The notes beneath the pieces are model-generated. The model was not told where the DNA came from, made no database searches, and was given only the letters and a program-made list of their open reading frames with translations. Made by a program: the position numbers and the translations under genes. Positions 6,142-12,244 of a stretch of 13,919 nt of DNA are shown piece after piece; the stretch's first letter is position 1; each line of letters starts with the position of its first letter. The DNA is from Minisyncoccota bacterium (lineage in GTDB: Bacteria > Patescibacteriota > Minisyncoccia > Phycocordibacterales > JAQTLZ01), in contig JAQTTF010000017.1 in the NCBI GenBank assembly GCA_028710915.1, positions 1 through 13,919 of the forward strand, written 5' to 3'.

Positions 6142-6167
6142 TTCTCGCATATATCTTTTACTTTAAT

Positions 6168-6395
6168 ATGGCCAGATATGGGAAGTATGTACAGAAAAAG
6201 GTGAGAAGAGTGCTTCATGAGTATAAGCGTGGACACTTGCACATGGGCCGAAGCGGTAAAGTGGTTACAAGCCGGAAACAAGCTATTGCTATCGGGCTTT
6301 CGCAAGCAAAAAGGGCCGGAGGAAAAGTCCCACACTCTCCTCACCACAGGAAAAGAAGATTAAGCTCTGGATCCATAGTCAGGTGGATAGGCTAA
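6168..6395 (+). CDS. DUF6496-family small basic protein
   Basis: 75 residues, starting MARYGKYVQKKVRRVLHEYK and continuing with GHLHMGRSGKVVTSRKQAIAIGLSQAKRAGGKVP. These blocks (xxYGKxxQKKVxxxxHEYKxG, GRSGKxVTSRKQAIAIGLSxA) are the DUF6496 pattern, found in many bacteria without known function. The protein is strongly basic with a Lys/Arg/His-rich tail, so nucleic-acid binding is plausible but unproven. The ATG at 6168 fits the family N-terminus. An in-frame TTG at 6132 preceded by GGAG would add twelve hydrophobic residues and is less likely. Confidence 0.8.
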   Translation: MARYGKYVQKKVRRVLHEYKRGHLHMGRSGKVVTSRKQAIAIGLSQAKRAGGKVPHSPHHRKRRLSSGSIVRWIG

Positions 6396-6430
6396 TTTAT
6401 TCATTTATTATTCGTTAACTTTTTACTATC

Positions 6431-6583
6431 ATGCTTGAAACAATTGCAATTATCCTCTTTATATTGTGGCTTCTTGGGGTTATCGGTGTTTACAGTATTG
6501 GATGGTTTATCCATGTTCTTCTCGTATTGGCTATCATTATGGTTCTTGTTCGAGTAATACAAGGAAGAAATCCAATTCAGTAG
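6431..6583 (+). CDS. lmo0937-family membrane peptide
   Basis: A 50-residue protein, MLETIAIILFILWLLGVIG ... IHVLLVLAIIMVLVRVIQGRNPIQ, with two hydrophobic helices (about 4-20 and 26-41) and a short basic tail. The sequence closely follows the lmo0937 family (MLETIAxILxILWLLG ... IHxLLVxAxxxxLxRxxQG), widespread small membrane peptides often linked to stress conditions, with unknown mechanism. It lies 35 bases after the DUF6496 gene and 8 bases before the Cys-rich protein gene, so the three probably share a transcript. Confidence 0.82.
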   Translation: MLETIAIILFILWLLGVIGVYSIGWFIHVLLVLAIIMVLVRVIQGRNPIQ

Positions 6584-6591
6584 TTCTGACT

Positions 6592-7155
6592 ATGAAAACT
6601 ATTATCTTTCTGTTGCTTGCGTTTGTCATCTTGGCGGGGACTTTTGGTTATTATGCGCTTACTCAAACACCGCCTCTTCCTCTGCCCACGTTCTCCTCGT
6701 CACCTTCGCCGACAACTTCTCCGGTTTCGAGCGGTGGAGTAGTGTGTTCTCTTATTGCAAAACTTTGTCCGGATGGCTCGTATGTCGCAAGAGTTCCTCC
6801 TACATGTGAATTTGCAAAATGTCCTGGAGCTTCACCAACTCCTTTGCCCTCCGGAACTCTCTTCATTTCTGTTACACTTGGTCCAACCTGTCCTGTTGAA
6901 AGAATTCCTCCAGATCCAAATTGCGCCCCAAAGCCGTATCAAACGAAGATCGATATATTTACTGCAACCAATCAGTTTGTCCGCCAAATTGAAACCGGAA
7001 TGAATGGAAGTGCAAGTTTCTCCCTTCCAGTTGGTGTTTACGAACTTCGTCCTGTTCATGTAAATGTTTACCCTCGTTGCGAAAATGGGGAAGCGGCGAT
7101 ACAGGCAAATGTTACGACTTCAGTAGCCCTTTCTTGCGATACGGGGATTCGCTAG
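6592..7155 (+). CDS. Exported or N-anchored Cys-rich protein, unknown function
   Basis: 187 residues from the ATG at 6592. One hydrophobic segment (about 4-23) acts as a signal or anchor, followed by a Pro/Ser/Thr linker (26-46). Next come VCSLIAKLCPDGSYVARVPPTCEFAKCPG, a four-Cys module repeatedly seen in exported CPR proteins, and a second Pro/Ser linker. The C-terminal domain (GTLFISVTLGPTCPVERIPPDPNCAPKPYQTKIDIFTA ...) looks like a beta-sandwich carboxypeptidase-regulatory-like fold with VGVYELRP, and carries four more Cys. Eight extracytoplasmic cysteines suggest four disulfides. The longer upstream frame (from 6466) overlaps the membrane-peptide gene and has no signal-like start, so it is not used. 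Confidence 0.75.
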   Translation: MKTIIFLLLAFVILAGTFGYYALTQTPPLPLPTFSSSPSPTTSPVSSGGVVCSLIAKLCPDGSYVARVPPTCEFAKCPGASPTPLPSGTLFISVTLGPTCPVERIPPDPNCAPKPYQTKIDIFTATNQFVRQIETGMNGSASFSLPVGVYELRPVHVNVYPRCENGEAAIQANVTTSVALSCDTGIR

Positions 7156-7173
7156 AGTGGATTTCCTAAGACG

Positions 7174-7202
7174 TTGACAAAATAGCGGTTTTAGTATATA
7201 CT
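7174..7202 (+). promoter_or_regulatory. Near-consensus sigma-70 promoter of the DEAD-box helicase gene
   Basis: TTGACA (7174-7179), a 17-nt spacer and TATACT (7197-7202) make the best -35/-10 pair seen in the window. Transcription should start near 7208-7210, giving a leader of about 70 nt, unlike the leaderless genes around it. Confidence 0.85.
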
Positions 7203-7232
7203 TGTGGGGTAATCAAATCTCGCTGTTTTTTG

Positions 7233-7273
7233 TGTTTGAGAAGCATTTTCCTCAAACAGTGAAGTTTGAGGAA
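7233..7273 (+). promoter_or_regulatory. Leader with two mutually exclusive hairpins; one sequesters the ribosome binding site
   Basis: Hairpin A pairs TGTTTGAG (7233-7240) with CTCAAACA (7251-7258). Hairpin B pairs TTCCTCAAAC (7248-7257) perfectly with GTTTGAGGAA (7264-7273) around a 6-nt loop. The central CTCAAAC strand is shared, so only one can form at a time. Hairpin B covers the Shine-Dalgarno GAGGA (7268-7272), which lies five bases before the ATG at 7278; hairpin A leaves it free. A forms first during transcription; B is longer. This is the layout of a translational switch or RNA thermometer, possibly unwound by the encoded helicase itself. Confidence 0.6.
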
Positions 7274-7277
7274 TAAT

Positions 7278-8666
7278 ATGCACCCAAAACAGTCTCACAA
7301 CAACGGTCCTCGAAAACCGTATCATAGCCATTCGTCTTCACATGCTGGTTCTGCACGATCTGGTGGTTTTTCTCATTCTCGAACTGGAAGTAGCGCGGCG
7401 CAGTTTCGTTCAAATTCACAACCTGCACGATTCGGCGGGACATCATCTGGCCCATCTCGATTTAGTGGACATAGTAATGGTCCTCGACGATTTGGAAGTG
7501 GCGGACGACCCCAAGGAGGTTCTCGTCCACACTTTGGCGGACGAAGCGGTTCTCGCGGAGGCGGTGAGAGGATTGATACGGCTCGATTTATAAATAAAGC
7601 GGTTATTACCGAAGAAATAGAAAATTTTATTCCGGAACACAAATTTGCTGATTTTAAAATTGATGCAGAGCTCAAGACATCTGTGATTTCAAAAGGCTAT
7701 ACAACTCCAACTCCGATTCAAGACAAAACTATTCCGCATATTCTTCAGGGTTCTGACATTGTAGGAATTGCAAACACCGGAACAGGGAAGACGGCAGCAT
7801 TTCTCATTCCTCTTATTCAAAAAGTACGACTGAATAGAAAAGAACAAGTGATGGTGCTCGCACCGACTCGTGAGCTTGCAATGCAGATCGATGAGGAACT
7901 AAAAGCGTTCACAAAAGGAATGAAAATTTTCTCTGTATGCTGTGTTGGGGGAGCTCCGATAGGCAAGCAGCTTCGAGATCTCCGTTACCAGTACAATTTT
8001 ATCATCGGAACTCCGGGACGAGTGAAAGATCTCATTGAGCGAAAAATGATCCATCTTCACGAATTTAATTCTATCGTGCTCGATGAAGCTGATCGAATGC
8101 TCGATATGGGATTCGTAAACGACATGCGCCTCATTATGAAAGGAATGCCCCAGAAACGACACACCCTTTTCTTTTCAGCTACAATTTCGACGGATATCGA
8201 GAAACTCATCAAGGAATTTCTTCACGAGCCTGTACGAATTTCTGTAAAGACACGCGACACGGCAAAAAGCGTTGATCAGGATGTTGTCCGAGTGCGCGGT
8301 GCAGACAAGCTTGATACGCTTCACAACCTTTTGAATCAAAAAGAATTTAACAAAGTGCTTATCTTCGGCCGGACAAAACACGGAGTGGAAAAACTCACAA
8401 AACTTTTGAACCAAAAAGGATTTAAAGCGGAATCAATTCACGGGAATAAAAACCAATCGCAGCGAGTGCGCGCATTGGATGCATTTAAGAAAAGTCATGC
8501 GCAGATTCTTGTAGCCACAGATGTTGCCGCTCGAGGACTCGATATCCCTGATGTATCTCACGTCATCAATTATGAACTTCCGGCGACGTATGAAGATTAT
8601 GTACATCGAATCGGACGAACGGGACGCGCGGGAAAGAAAGGGAAAGCTTTGACTTTTATTGAATAA
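7278..8666 (+). CDS. DEAD-box ATP-dependent RNA helicase with N-terminal Gly/Ser/Arg-rich tail
   Basis: 462 residues. Residues 1-97 are low-complexity (Gly, Ser, Arg, His, with RFGG, RFSG, FGGRSGSRGGG) and contain no acidic residue before Glu97. The core has all motifs: Q motif GYTTPTPIQ (140-148), I ANTGTGKT (165-172), Ia PTRELA, TPGR, II DEAD (269-272), III SAT (300-302), IV LIFGRTK, V ATDVAARGLDIPD (413-425) and VI YVHRIGRTGRAGKKGKA (441-457). The protein ends right after motif VI with no C-terminal extension. Such helicases remodel RNA in ribosome assembly, mRNA decay and cold adaptation. The ATG at 7278 with GAGGA upstream is preferred over an in-frame TTG at 7266, which lies within that site. 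Confidence 0.95.
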   Translation: MHPKQSHNNGPRKPYHSHSSSHAGSARSGGFSHSRTGSSAAQFRSNSQPARFGGTSSGPSRFSGHSNGPRRFGSGGRPQGGSRPHFGGRSGSRGGGERIDTARFINKAVITEEIENFIPEHKFADFKIDAELKTSVISKGYTTPTPIQDKTIPHILQGSDIVGIANTGTGKTAAFLIPLIQKVRLNRKEQVMVLAPTRELAMQIDEELKAFTKGMKIFSVCCVGGAPIGKQLRDLRYQYNFIIGTPGRVKDLIERKMIHLHEFNSIVLDEADRMLDMGFVNDMRLIMKGMPQKRHTLFFSATISTDIEKLIKEFLHEPVRISVKTRDTAKSVDQDVVRVRGADKLDTLHNLLNQKEFNKVLIFGRTKHGVEKLTKLLNQKGFKAESIHGNKNQSQRVRALDAFKKSHAQILVATDVAARGLDIPDVSHVINYELPATYEDYVHRIGRTGRAGKKGKALTFIE

Positions 8667-8679
8667 TATAAAAATCAAT

Positions 8680-8895
8680 ATGAAAACCATGAAAGCTAAA
8701 GTTAAAAATCAGAATCCAATGCCTATCGCAGTAGTTCTCCCAGCGCATCAATTTCAGAGCACCAAAGGCAAGTGGGTGGAAAAAGTGACAAAAAGCACTG
8801 TACTTCTTTGTGTATGCGGAAATAAATATCTCAAGACTCGGCCTAATCAAACAACTTGTGTTCCGTGTCTGGTAAGGCTTCGCGACACCCGATAA
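8680..8895 (+). CDS. Small zinc-ribbon-like protein, unknown function
   Basis: 71 residues (MKTMKAKVKNQNP...). Four cysteines in the C-terminal half, C44-x-C46 and C60-x2-C63 (LLCVCGNKYLKTRPNQTTC, then VPC), have the spacing of a treble-clef or zinc-ribbon metal site, flanked by many Lys/Arg. The N-terminal part has VVLPAHQFQSTKGKWVEKV and no membrane segment. It begins 13 bases after the helicase stop, before the terminator, so it is probably co-transcribed with the helicase and could be an RNA- or ribosome-binding partner; that is inference. A second ATG at 8689 is also possible. No family is recognised. Confidence 0.6.
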   Translation: MKTMKAKVKNQNPMPIAVVLPAHQFQSTKGKWVEKVTKSTVLLCVCGNKYLKTRPNQTTCVPCLVRLRDTR

Positions 8896-8896
8896 T

Positions 8897-8944
8897 GCAT
8901 CTCTTGTGATGCGAAAAAATCTCGCCAGACAGGCGAGATTTTTT
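8897..8944 (+). terminator. Strong rho-independent terminator of the helicase transcript
   Basis: AAAAAATCTCGCC (8914-8926) and GGCGAGATTTTTT (8932-8944) form a perfect 13-bp stem with a 5-nt loop and a T-run in the descending arm. A smaller hairpin GCATC/GATGC (8897-8901, 8908-8912) precedes it directly. The A-rich left arm allows bidirectional use. Confidence 0.9.
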
Positions 8945-8948
8945 CATA

Positions 8949-8964
8949 TATAATTGTGTGAAAT
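8949..8964 (+). promoter_or_regulatory. -10 box of the 8965 gene, nearly leaderless
   Basis: TATAAT (8949-8954) lies ten bases before the ATG at 8965, giving a predicted leader of about four bases. The -35 position falls in the terminator stem. No Shine-Dalgarno sequence is visible. Confidence 0.5.
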
Positions 8965-9525
8965 ATGAAATATTCTGTAGTCAAATCTTGGCTGCCTTTT
9001 GCTCTTATTATTACGGGGTTTTGCGCTCTGGTATACGGGACGGTTCAGCAGGATTATCGCCAATCATTGAATGATCCTCAAATTCAAATGGCAGAAGATG
9101 CCTCCGCAAAGCTCGAAAGCGGAGCTTCTCCACAGTTGGTTGTTCCGACAGAAGTTATAAATATTTCTTCAAGCCTCGCTCCGTATACGATTGTTTACGG
9201 TGATGATGGGAAAGAAGTCGCATTTTCGGGTAGACTTGATGGGAATGCAATTATACCGCCGCTAGGTGTATTTGATTTTGCAAAACAAAATGGAGAAGAT
9301 CGTCTGACTTTCGAACCTCAAGCTGGCGTCAGAAGCGCTGTCGTAGTTCGTTACTATAACAACGCGGGACATTCTGGATTTGTACTTGTCGGCCGTGGAA
9401 TGCGGGAGGTAGAAAAAAGAGAAGTAAAACTTGAAATCATGGTCGGCATTGCGTGGATCGTTCTTCTTGTTTCTTCGTTTGTTTTGATTGCTTTTCTTGA
9501 ATTCTTAACTGGTCGCAATGCTTAA
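8965..9525 (+). CDS. Membrane protein with extracytoplasmic domain, unknown function
   Basis: 186 residues with a hydrophobic helix at each end (about 9-28 and 156-181) and a ~125-residue soluble domain between them, predicted outside the cell. The domain includes DDPQ-like NDPQIQMAEDASAKLESG, IVYGDDGKEVAFSGRLDG, PPLGVFDFAKQNGEDRLTFEPQAGVRSAVVVRYYNNAGHSGFVLVGR and a charged MREVEKREVK helix leading into the second membrane segment. This resembles the sensor half of two-TM receptors, but no kinase, HAMP or effector domain follows. Its last eight bases overlap the start of the HAD gene, so translation is probably coupled. No named family is recognised. Confidence 0.7.
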   Translation: MKYSVVKSWLPFALIITGFCALVYGTVQQDYRQSLNDPQIQMAEDASAKLESGASPQLVVPTEVINISSSLAPYTIVYGDDGKEVAFSGRLDGNAIIPPLGVFDFAKQNGEDRLTFEPQAGVRSAVVVRYYNNAGHSGFVLVGRGMREVEKREVKLEIMVGIAWIVLLVSSFVLIAFLEFLTGRNA

Positions 9526-10183
9526 AACAGAGATGTTAAAAAAATATATTCTTTTTGATTTTGACGGCGTTATCGCGGACTCTTTTCACGTTGCTTGGAG
9601 TTTAAATCAGAGAATTTGCGCTACGATCACAAAAGATAGGTATATGGAGGTTCTTGAAGGAAATGTAAATGACTGGGATAAAAATACTAAAGGCTGGCAT
9701 AAACCAGATTGTAAACACACAATTACAGATTGGTTTGCTGAATATGTCCCTCTTATGAGAAAACAGGTAAAGATAGTGCCCGAAATGGATGCTGTTTTAA
9801 AAGAGCTTGGACACAAATATCACTTTATTATTGTATCTTCGAGTCCGACAGAACCGATTCAAGAATTTTTGGAAAAAAACGGCGTTGCAGAGTATTTTAC
9901 TGAGATTCTTGGAAATGATATTCATACAAGCAAAGTTGAAAAAATAAAAATGGTCTTTTCAAAATATCGCGTAAAGTCAGAAGATTGTGTTTTTGTCACG
10001 GATACGCTCGGTGATATGCGTGAAGCGCGAGAAATGAATGTTGATTCGATAGGCACTTCCTGGGGATATCATGAAGGCGAGCGACTTTCAAAAGGGAAAC
10101 CCTTTCGAATTGTCCATAGGCCCGAAGACTTGGTCGCGGCGGTTTCTGACTATTTCGGAGAAAGAAATGAACAGGGGAAATAA
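9518..10183 (+). CDS. HAD-superfamily hydrolase (phosphatase-like)
   Basis: 221 residues. Motif I ILFDFDGVIADS gives the nucleophile Asp14 and general acid Asp16. Motif II is the Ser in IIVSSSP, motif III a Lys in SKVEKIKMV, and motif IV VFVTDTLGDMREARE with acidic Mg-binding residues. An alpha-helical cap of about 70 residues follows motif I (subfamily IA layout), with SWGYHEGERL near the end, as in phosphoglycolate-phosphatase-like proteins. It is a cytoplasmic phosphatase of unknown small-molecule substrate. ATG 9518 overlaps the stop of the preceding membrane-protein gene (ATGCTTAA); a second ATG at 9533 would also keep motif I. Confidence 0.85.
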   Translation: MLKTEMLKKYILFDFDGVIADSFHVAWSLNQRICATITKDRYMEVLEGNVNDWDKNTKGWHKPDCKHTITDWFAEYVPLMRKQVKIVPEMDAVLKELGHKYHFIIVSSSPTEPIQEFLEKNGVAEYFTEILGNDIHTSKVEKIKMVFSKYRVKSEDCVFVTDTLGDMREAREMNVDSIGTSWGYHEGERLSKGKPFRIVHRPEDLVAAVSDYFGERNEQGK

Positions 10184-10190
10184 TATCTAT

Positions 10191-10209
10191 CTGCTATACT
10201 AAATAGCAG
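10191..10209 (+). promoter_or_regulatory. Extended -10 promoter embedded in a perfect 7-bp inverted repeat
   Basis: TGC-TATACT (10192-10200) is an extended -10 box ending ten bases before the ATG at 10211. The same bases lie in CTGCTAT-ACTAA-ATAGCAG (10191-10209), a perfect 7-bp inverted repeat covering the -10 box and the predicted start site. A dimeric repressor site is the simplest reading. Confidence 0.5.
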
Positions 10210-10210
10210 T

Positions 10211-11848
10211 ATGAAAGAGGAGATTCAGAAAATATTTGCAGGCGAAGTGCTGAATGATGCGGAAACGCTCTCTAAATATAGCCACGACGCTTCACTTCTC
10301 ACTGTTGTGCCGAAGCTCGTGCTTTTTCCTCGCGACACGGAAGATGTCAAGAAAATCGTAACCTTTGTCTCTCGTGAAAAGTCTAAAATACCAGAGCTTA
10401 GTATCACGGGACGTTCTGCCGGTACAGATATGACGGGAGGACCGCTTGGGGAATCTCTTATTCTCGATTTTACCTCTCATTTTAAAAAAACTCGGATTAA
10501 TGCTCGGGGACTTAGCGCCACGGTAGAGCCCGGAGTTTTTTTCCGTGACTTTGAAGCCTTGACTACTCCGGAAAAAATTTCTTTGCCGATCTATCCCGCT
10601 TCAAAAAATATTGCGGCGCTTGGCGGGATGGTGATGAATAATTGCGCAGGTGAAAAGACCTTGCGATACGGGCAGATGAGAGATTTTGTCGAGGAAATAA
10701 AGATGATTCTTTCTGATGGGAATGAATATTCTTTCAAGAAGCTCAATCGCAAGGAACTCCAGGAGAAACTTCTTGAAGCAAATTTTGAGGGTGAAGTGTA
10801 TAGAAAAATGCACAAACTTGTTTTAGAGAACGATGATTTGATACAAAAAAGAGCTCCCAAAACATCTAAAAATTCTTCTGGCTACGCGCTTTGGCGAGTG
10901 TGGGACAAGAAAAACGATACATTTGATTTATCCCAGATTTTCGTCGGTTCCCAGGGAACTCTCGGACTTTTTACGGAAGCAAAAGTGGGATTAGTCAAAG
11001 ATACTCCGAAGAGGAAGCTTGTAGCTGTCTTTTTCAAAAGCTGGGATGATCTGCCGGCTGTAGTAAATGCAATTTTGCCGATAGGAGTTGAAAGCATGGA
11101 GGCATTTGACGACACAACGCTCAAGCTTGGTCTTCGTTTTATGCCAGAAATTGCGCGTAAAATCCATCAAAATCTTTTCCGATTTGCTCTCCGTTTCTTG
11201 CCAGAGACGCTTATAGGCATCGAGATGCTCGGCTTGCCAAAACTCATTGTACTCATCGAGCTTGCGGAGGAGAGAGAAAGTATTTTATATGAAAAAACAA
11301 TAAAGGTAGTCAGGGTGCTCAAAAAATTTCCCGTGCATTTGCGCGTACTTTCCGATGGTCCGGATGCAGAGAAATATTGGATTATGCGCCGAGAAAGTTT
11401 TAATCTTTTGAGAGAGCATGTGGCAGGGAAACAAACAGCGCCTTTCATTGATGACTTTATCGTCCCTCCGGAAAAAATGCCCGAATTTCTTCCAAAGGTT
11501 TTAAAGATTTTAAAAGAGAATGGAATACGCGCTAATATTGCAGGTCATGCCGGAAACGGAAATTACCACATCATTCCGCTTATGGATTTATCAAAAGCGA
11601 GCGAGCGGGCAAAAATTATCCCTGTGGCGGAGAAAATTTATAAGCTTATCGTAGAGTACGGAGGAAGCATTACCGCAGAACACAATGATGGCATTGTCCG
11701 CACTCCTTTTGTAGAAGAAATGTTTGGGACGGCGATGTATGCTCTTTTTAAACAAGTAAAACACATTTTTGACCCTCAAAATATATTTAATCCAGGTAAA
11801 AAGGTGGGCGGAACGCTTGAGTATTTCAGAGATCATATCAAGAAATAG
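10211..11848 (+). CDS. FAD-linked oxidase, GlcD / D-lactate dehydrogenase type
   Basis: 545 residues, no signal or membrane segment. The N-terminal PCMH-type FAD domain (about 35-215) shows LFPRDTEDVKKIV, the FAD-binding ITGRSAGTDMTGGPLG (65-80), and ASKNIAALGGMVMNNCAGEKTLRYGQMRD. The C-terminal FAD-oxidase domain carries the family blocks AGHAGNGNYHI (444-454), AEHNDGIVRTP (489-499) and FDPQNIFNPGKKV. Relatives oxidise 2-hydroxy acids such as D-lactate or glycolate and pass electrons to quinones or carriers. The usual G-E-H-G-D-G is A-E-H-N-D-G here. There is no C-terminal Fe-S domain, although some relatives are fused to one. Substrate and electron acceptor are unknown. Confidence 0.88.
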   Translation: MKEEIQKIFAGEVLNDAETLSKYSHDASLLTVVPKLVLFPRDTEDVKKIVTFVSREKSKIPELSITGRSAGTDMTGGPLGESLILDFTSHFKKTRINARGLSATVEPGVFFRDFEALTTPEKISLPIYPASKNIAALGGMVMNNCAGEKTLRYGQMRDFVEEIKMILSDGNEYSFKKLNRKELQEKLLEANFEGEVYRKMHKLVLENDDLIQKRAPKTSKNSSGYALWRVWDKKNDTFDLSQIFVGSQGTLGLFTEAKVGLVKDTPKRKLVAVFFKSWDDLPAVVNAILPIGVESMEAFDDTTLKLGLRFMPEIARKIHQNLFRFALRFLPETLIGIEMLGLPKLIVLIELAEERESILYEKTIKVVRVLKKFPVHLRVLSDGPDAEKYWIMRRESFNLLREHVAGKQTAPFIDDFIVPPEKMPEFLPKVLKILKENGIRANIAGHAGNGNYHIIPLMDLSKASERAKIIPVAEKIYKLIVEYGGSITAEHNDGIVRTPFVEEMFGTAMYALFKQVKHIFDPQNIFNPGKKVGGTLEYFRDHIKK

Positions 11849-11856
11849 AAATCGTA

Positions 11857-11884
11857 TTCACAGATAATCTGCCTATGGTACAAT
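11857..11884 (+). promoter_or_regulatory. Promoter of the envelope cluster, with a palindrome over the -35 region
   Basis: TTCACA (11857-11862), a 16-nt spacer and TACAAT (11879-11884) preceded by TGG form a good promoter, giving a leader of about 47 nt before the ATG at 11938. The palindrome CAGAT-A-ATCTG (11861-11871) overlaps the -35 and spacer and could be an operator. A weaker alternative is TTGCGA (11898-11903), 17 bases from GTTTAT. Confidence 0.45.
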
Positions 11885-11937
11885 AATAGCCAGAGATTTG
11901 CGAAGCTAATTATAAGAATTGTTTATCGTAAAAATAA

Positions 11938-12222
11938 ATGTCTAAACTAATTATTGTTATCGTGATTGTCGTGATCGTCGCCTTAGGTTGGATGTATTGG
12001 GGAAGTTCAAATCAAGGACCTGTTGTGAGTCCTGTCGCTGTTGCTCCAGTAGAGACATCACAAGTGCCAACACCGACTGCGTCCGCATCTGGAATTTCTA
12101 CTACAAATACTTCTGATGCTGCTCTTAATTCAGATCTTAAGTCTGTTGATGCAAACATGACAAACTTGAATTCTGATTCAGCAAATGCCGACGCTGGACT
12201 TAAAGACCAATCAACATACTAA
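11938..12222 (+). CDS. N-anchored Ser/Thr-rich envelope protein, unknown function
   Basis: 94 residues. A strongly hydrophobic N-terminal segment (about 3-20, LIIVIVIVVIVALGWMYW) is followed by a Pro/Val/Thr/Ser linker (26-60). A C-terminal amphipathic stretch, ALNSDLKSVDANMTNLNSDSANADAGLKDQ, has hydrophobic residues at heptad-like spacing. This single-anchor plus short helix pattern is common among small exported proteins of Parcubacteria-type genomes. There are no cysteines. It sits 22 bases before the coiled-coil protein gene, which argues for one transcript and possibly helix-to-helix contact (inference). Confidence 0.65.
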   Translation: MSKLIIVIVIVVIVALGWMYWGSSNQGPVVSPVAVAPVETSQVPTPTASASGISTTNTSDAALNSDLKSVDANMTNLNSDSANADAGLKDQSTY

Positions 12223-12244
12223 TTAAATAATTTACTCTACGACT

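Noticed and set aside
6466..6591. Extended N-terminus of the Cys-rich exported protein
   Set aside because: The extension reads out of frame through the lmo0937-type gene and would place the signal segment in the interior.
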